From the NCBI GenBank assembly GCA_002887195.1, contig PJAB01001231.1, positions 1 through 16,169 of the forward strand: a stretch of DNA of 16,169 bases. Direction: 5' to 3'. Shown piece after piece: positions 15,151 through 16,169 of this stretch. Positions within the stretch are counted from its first letter, which is position 1. Every line of letters starts with the position of its first letter. The notes beneath the pieces were generated by a model that was given only the letters and a program-made list of their open reading frames with translations, was not told the DNA's origin and did no database searches. The stretch comes from Chrysochromulina parva (lineage: Eukaryota; Haptophyta; Prymnesiales; Chrysochromulinaceae). Position numbers and translations under genes: made by a program.

Positions 15151-16169
15151 ATGGTGAAGATATCGCTCGTGTCTTCCAGTGACGGCCATACCTCCTATCT
15201 GAACGACGCCGGCCAGTCTGTAGGCGTGCACGAATCTACATCCAGGACTTCTCCTGCTTTGCCCAGCTCTACGCTCAGTCGTCTAGCCTCGCTCGAGGAA
15301 GCGTGCGTAAGTCCACCCTCGGCTGAGACGTGGTGGAAATTCGCACGCCATCGGAGCCGTCGCTTGTCCAAACTAACGATTGGCGTATTAGGCAGCAGCA
15401 CAACGGCCGGCTGTGGAGCGCTCTCGCCCTCGATGCGCTGTTCAATGCCTCTCTCCTGGGGCCGGCACGCCCACGATGCACTTGCTGCTGCAATGCGACC
15501 ACGAGGCATAGCAATGCAGACCAATATTTACCAGAAGAACGCTGTCGAAGCCTCATTCTTCTTCGATTGCATGAACCAGCTCCTCCCGAAGCACCCTGAT
15601 GTTGTGATTCTCGAAGTTCTTCAGAACAGGTATTCAATGGATTTGTTCTCATCCTTGAATATGACGACCGCAGCTGTCCGCGAAGTGCAACCAACTGCTG
15701 CCATCACGTTTGTGGTCTGGCTGAAGCCTCAAGTCGTAGAAGAACAGCCAGCTATGTTGAAGGAATTGAGAGGACTTGCCAGGGCCCTTGGCATCGACTT
15801 GATAGATGTACCTTCGGCGATGGCATCTCTTGGCTTTCACGTCAGAGATGTATACGCGAAGACGCCCTCCGGGAGGACTGATCATCACCCCAACGGCATG
15901 GGGCACGAGCTTATTGGTGCACTGGCAGCGCAATGCATCACGCGACGTCTTGAGAGGCAGGGGTTTATACGTGATACGGAAGAGCCCAGCGAGGATGTAC
16001 CTTCGAATCAGGAGGGAAGTGCCAGCAATAGGAGCTCCGGCAAGAGCCACTTTCCAGAGCTCTGCTTCAGCTCGGCAGACGAACTGCCCGTGCGCTCTCA
16101 GAGCGGCTTCGTCTTGCAGGATGATGGCAAGGCCAAGGGTGTCAAGAAGCTAGGCTACTCGTCCACGAG
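15151..16169 (+). CDS. SGNH/GDSL-type hydrolase, 3' end beyond window
   Basis: The frame from ATG 15151 stays open to the window edge (339 codons and two bases). It encodes KLTIGVLGSSTTAGCGA near residue 80 (block I with the nucleophile Ser), AVEASFFFDCMNQLLP, PDVVILEVLQNRY (block III region), AAITFVVWLKP, and DHHPNGMGHELIG (catalytic Asp and His of block V). This is the order of the SGNH hydrolase fold, an esterase or acyltransferase-type enzyme; substrate unknown. After the domain comes a Ser/Glu-rich stretch and the start of a further segment (CFSSADELPV, GFVLQDDGKAKGVKKLGY) that looks like a small C-terminal domain. There is no signal peptide at this start, so a 5' exon may be missing. 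Third codon positions are noticeably more AT-rich than in the neighbouring genes. Confidence 0.8.
   Translation, partial: MVKISLVSSSDGHTSYLNDAGQSVGVHESTSRTSPALPSSTLSRLASLEEACVSPPSAETWWKFARHRSRRLSKLTIGVLGSSTTAGCGALSPSMRCSMPLSWGRHAHDALAAAMRPRGIAMQTNIYQKNAVEASFFFDCMNQLLPKHPDVVILEVLQNRYSMDLFSSLNMTTAAVREVQPTAAITFVVWLKPQVVEEQPAMLKELRGLARALGIDLIDVPSAMASLGFHVRDVYAKTPSGRTDHHPNGMGHELIGALAAQCITRRLERQGFIRDTEEPSEDVPSNQEGSASNRSSGKSHFPELCFSSADELPVRSQSGFVLQDDGKAKGVKKLGYSST

Noticed and set aside
15649..16153. Frames on both strands at the right edge
   Set aside because: They overlap the SGNH hydrolase frame, which carries the catalytic motifs and runs past the window end.

Overview
The window looks like a gene-dense, GC-rich nuclear contig from a eukaryotic alga, most likely a haptophyte or a similar secondary-plastid alga. 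The reasons are spliceosomal introns, ATG starts without Shine-Dalgarno sites, signal-peptide and membrane-anchored proteins, a plastid-type VTT protein with a signal-plus-transit presequence, and the family mix (SGNH hydrolase of the GSSTTAG type, membrane-anchored PhyH-like dioxygenase, EF-hand fusions, His-rich type I membrane ectodomain). The taxonomic assignment is inference. No rRNA, tRNA, CRISPR array, transposase or viral gene was recognised.

Layout. Plus strand: an EF-hand membrane-associated protein (about 231-1109), a type I membrane protein with a His-rich ectodomain (1393-3381), then, after a small minus-strand ORF (3644-3979), a gene with a possible Cys-His-Asp fold and one intron (4190-5469), a PhyH-like 2-oxoglutarate dioxygenase (5571-6914), an HPP-family transporter-like protein fused to two EF-hands and broken by a one-base frame shift (7398-8326), and a four-exon HET-like/leucine-rich-repeat protein (8474-10959). 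Minus strand: a Cys-rich/Pro-rich type I membrane protein (11298-12239) and a three-exon VTT (DedA/TVP38-like) protein (12499-14615). Plus strand again: an SGNH hydrolase that runs off the right edge (15151 onward).

The most striking feature is the introns. Four introns in three unrelated genes are built from 10-bp tandem repeats with a related unit (about GATTGCnnCT on the sense strand, several units containing a branch-point-like CTGAT); a fifth carries an 11-bp array. At least three introns are bounded by copies of the exon sequence at their splice junctions, and in one the duplication period (73 bp) equals the inferred intron length. This is what intron birth by local tandem duplication should look like.

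The genes do not form an obvious pathway. Common themes are membrane location (at least five products), Ca2+ binding (two EF-hand proteins), and one candidate immune-like receptor architecture (HET-like plus LRR). Exon models were assembled by hand from reading frame, splice consensus and protein-family continuity; transcripts are needed to fix exact junctions and several starts.
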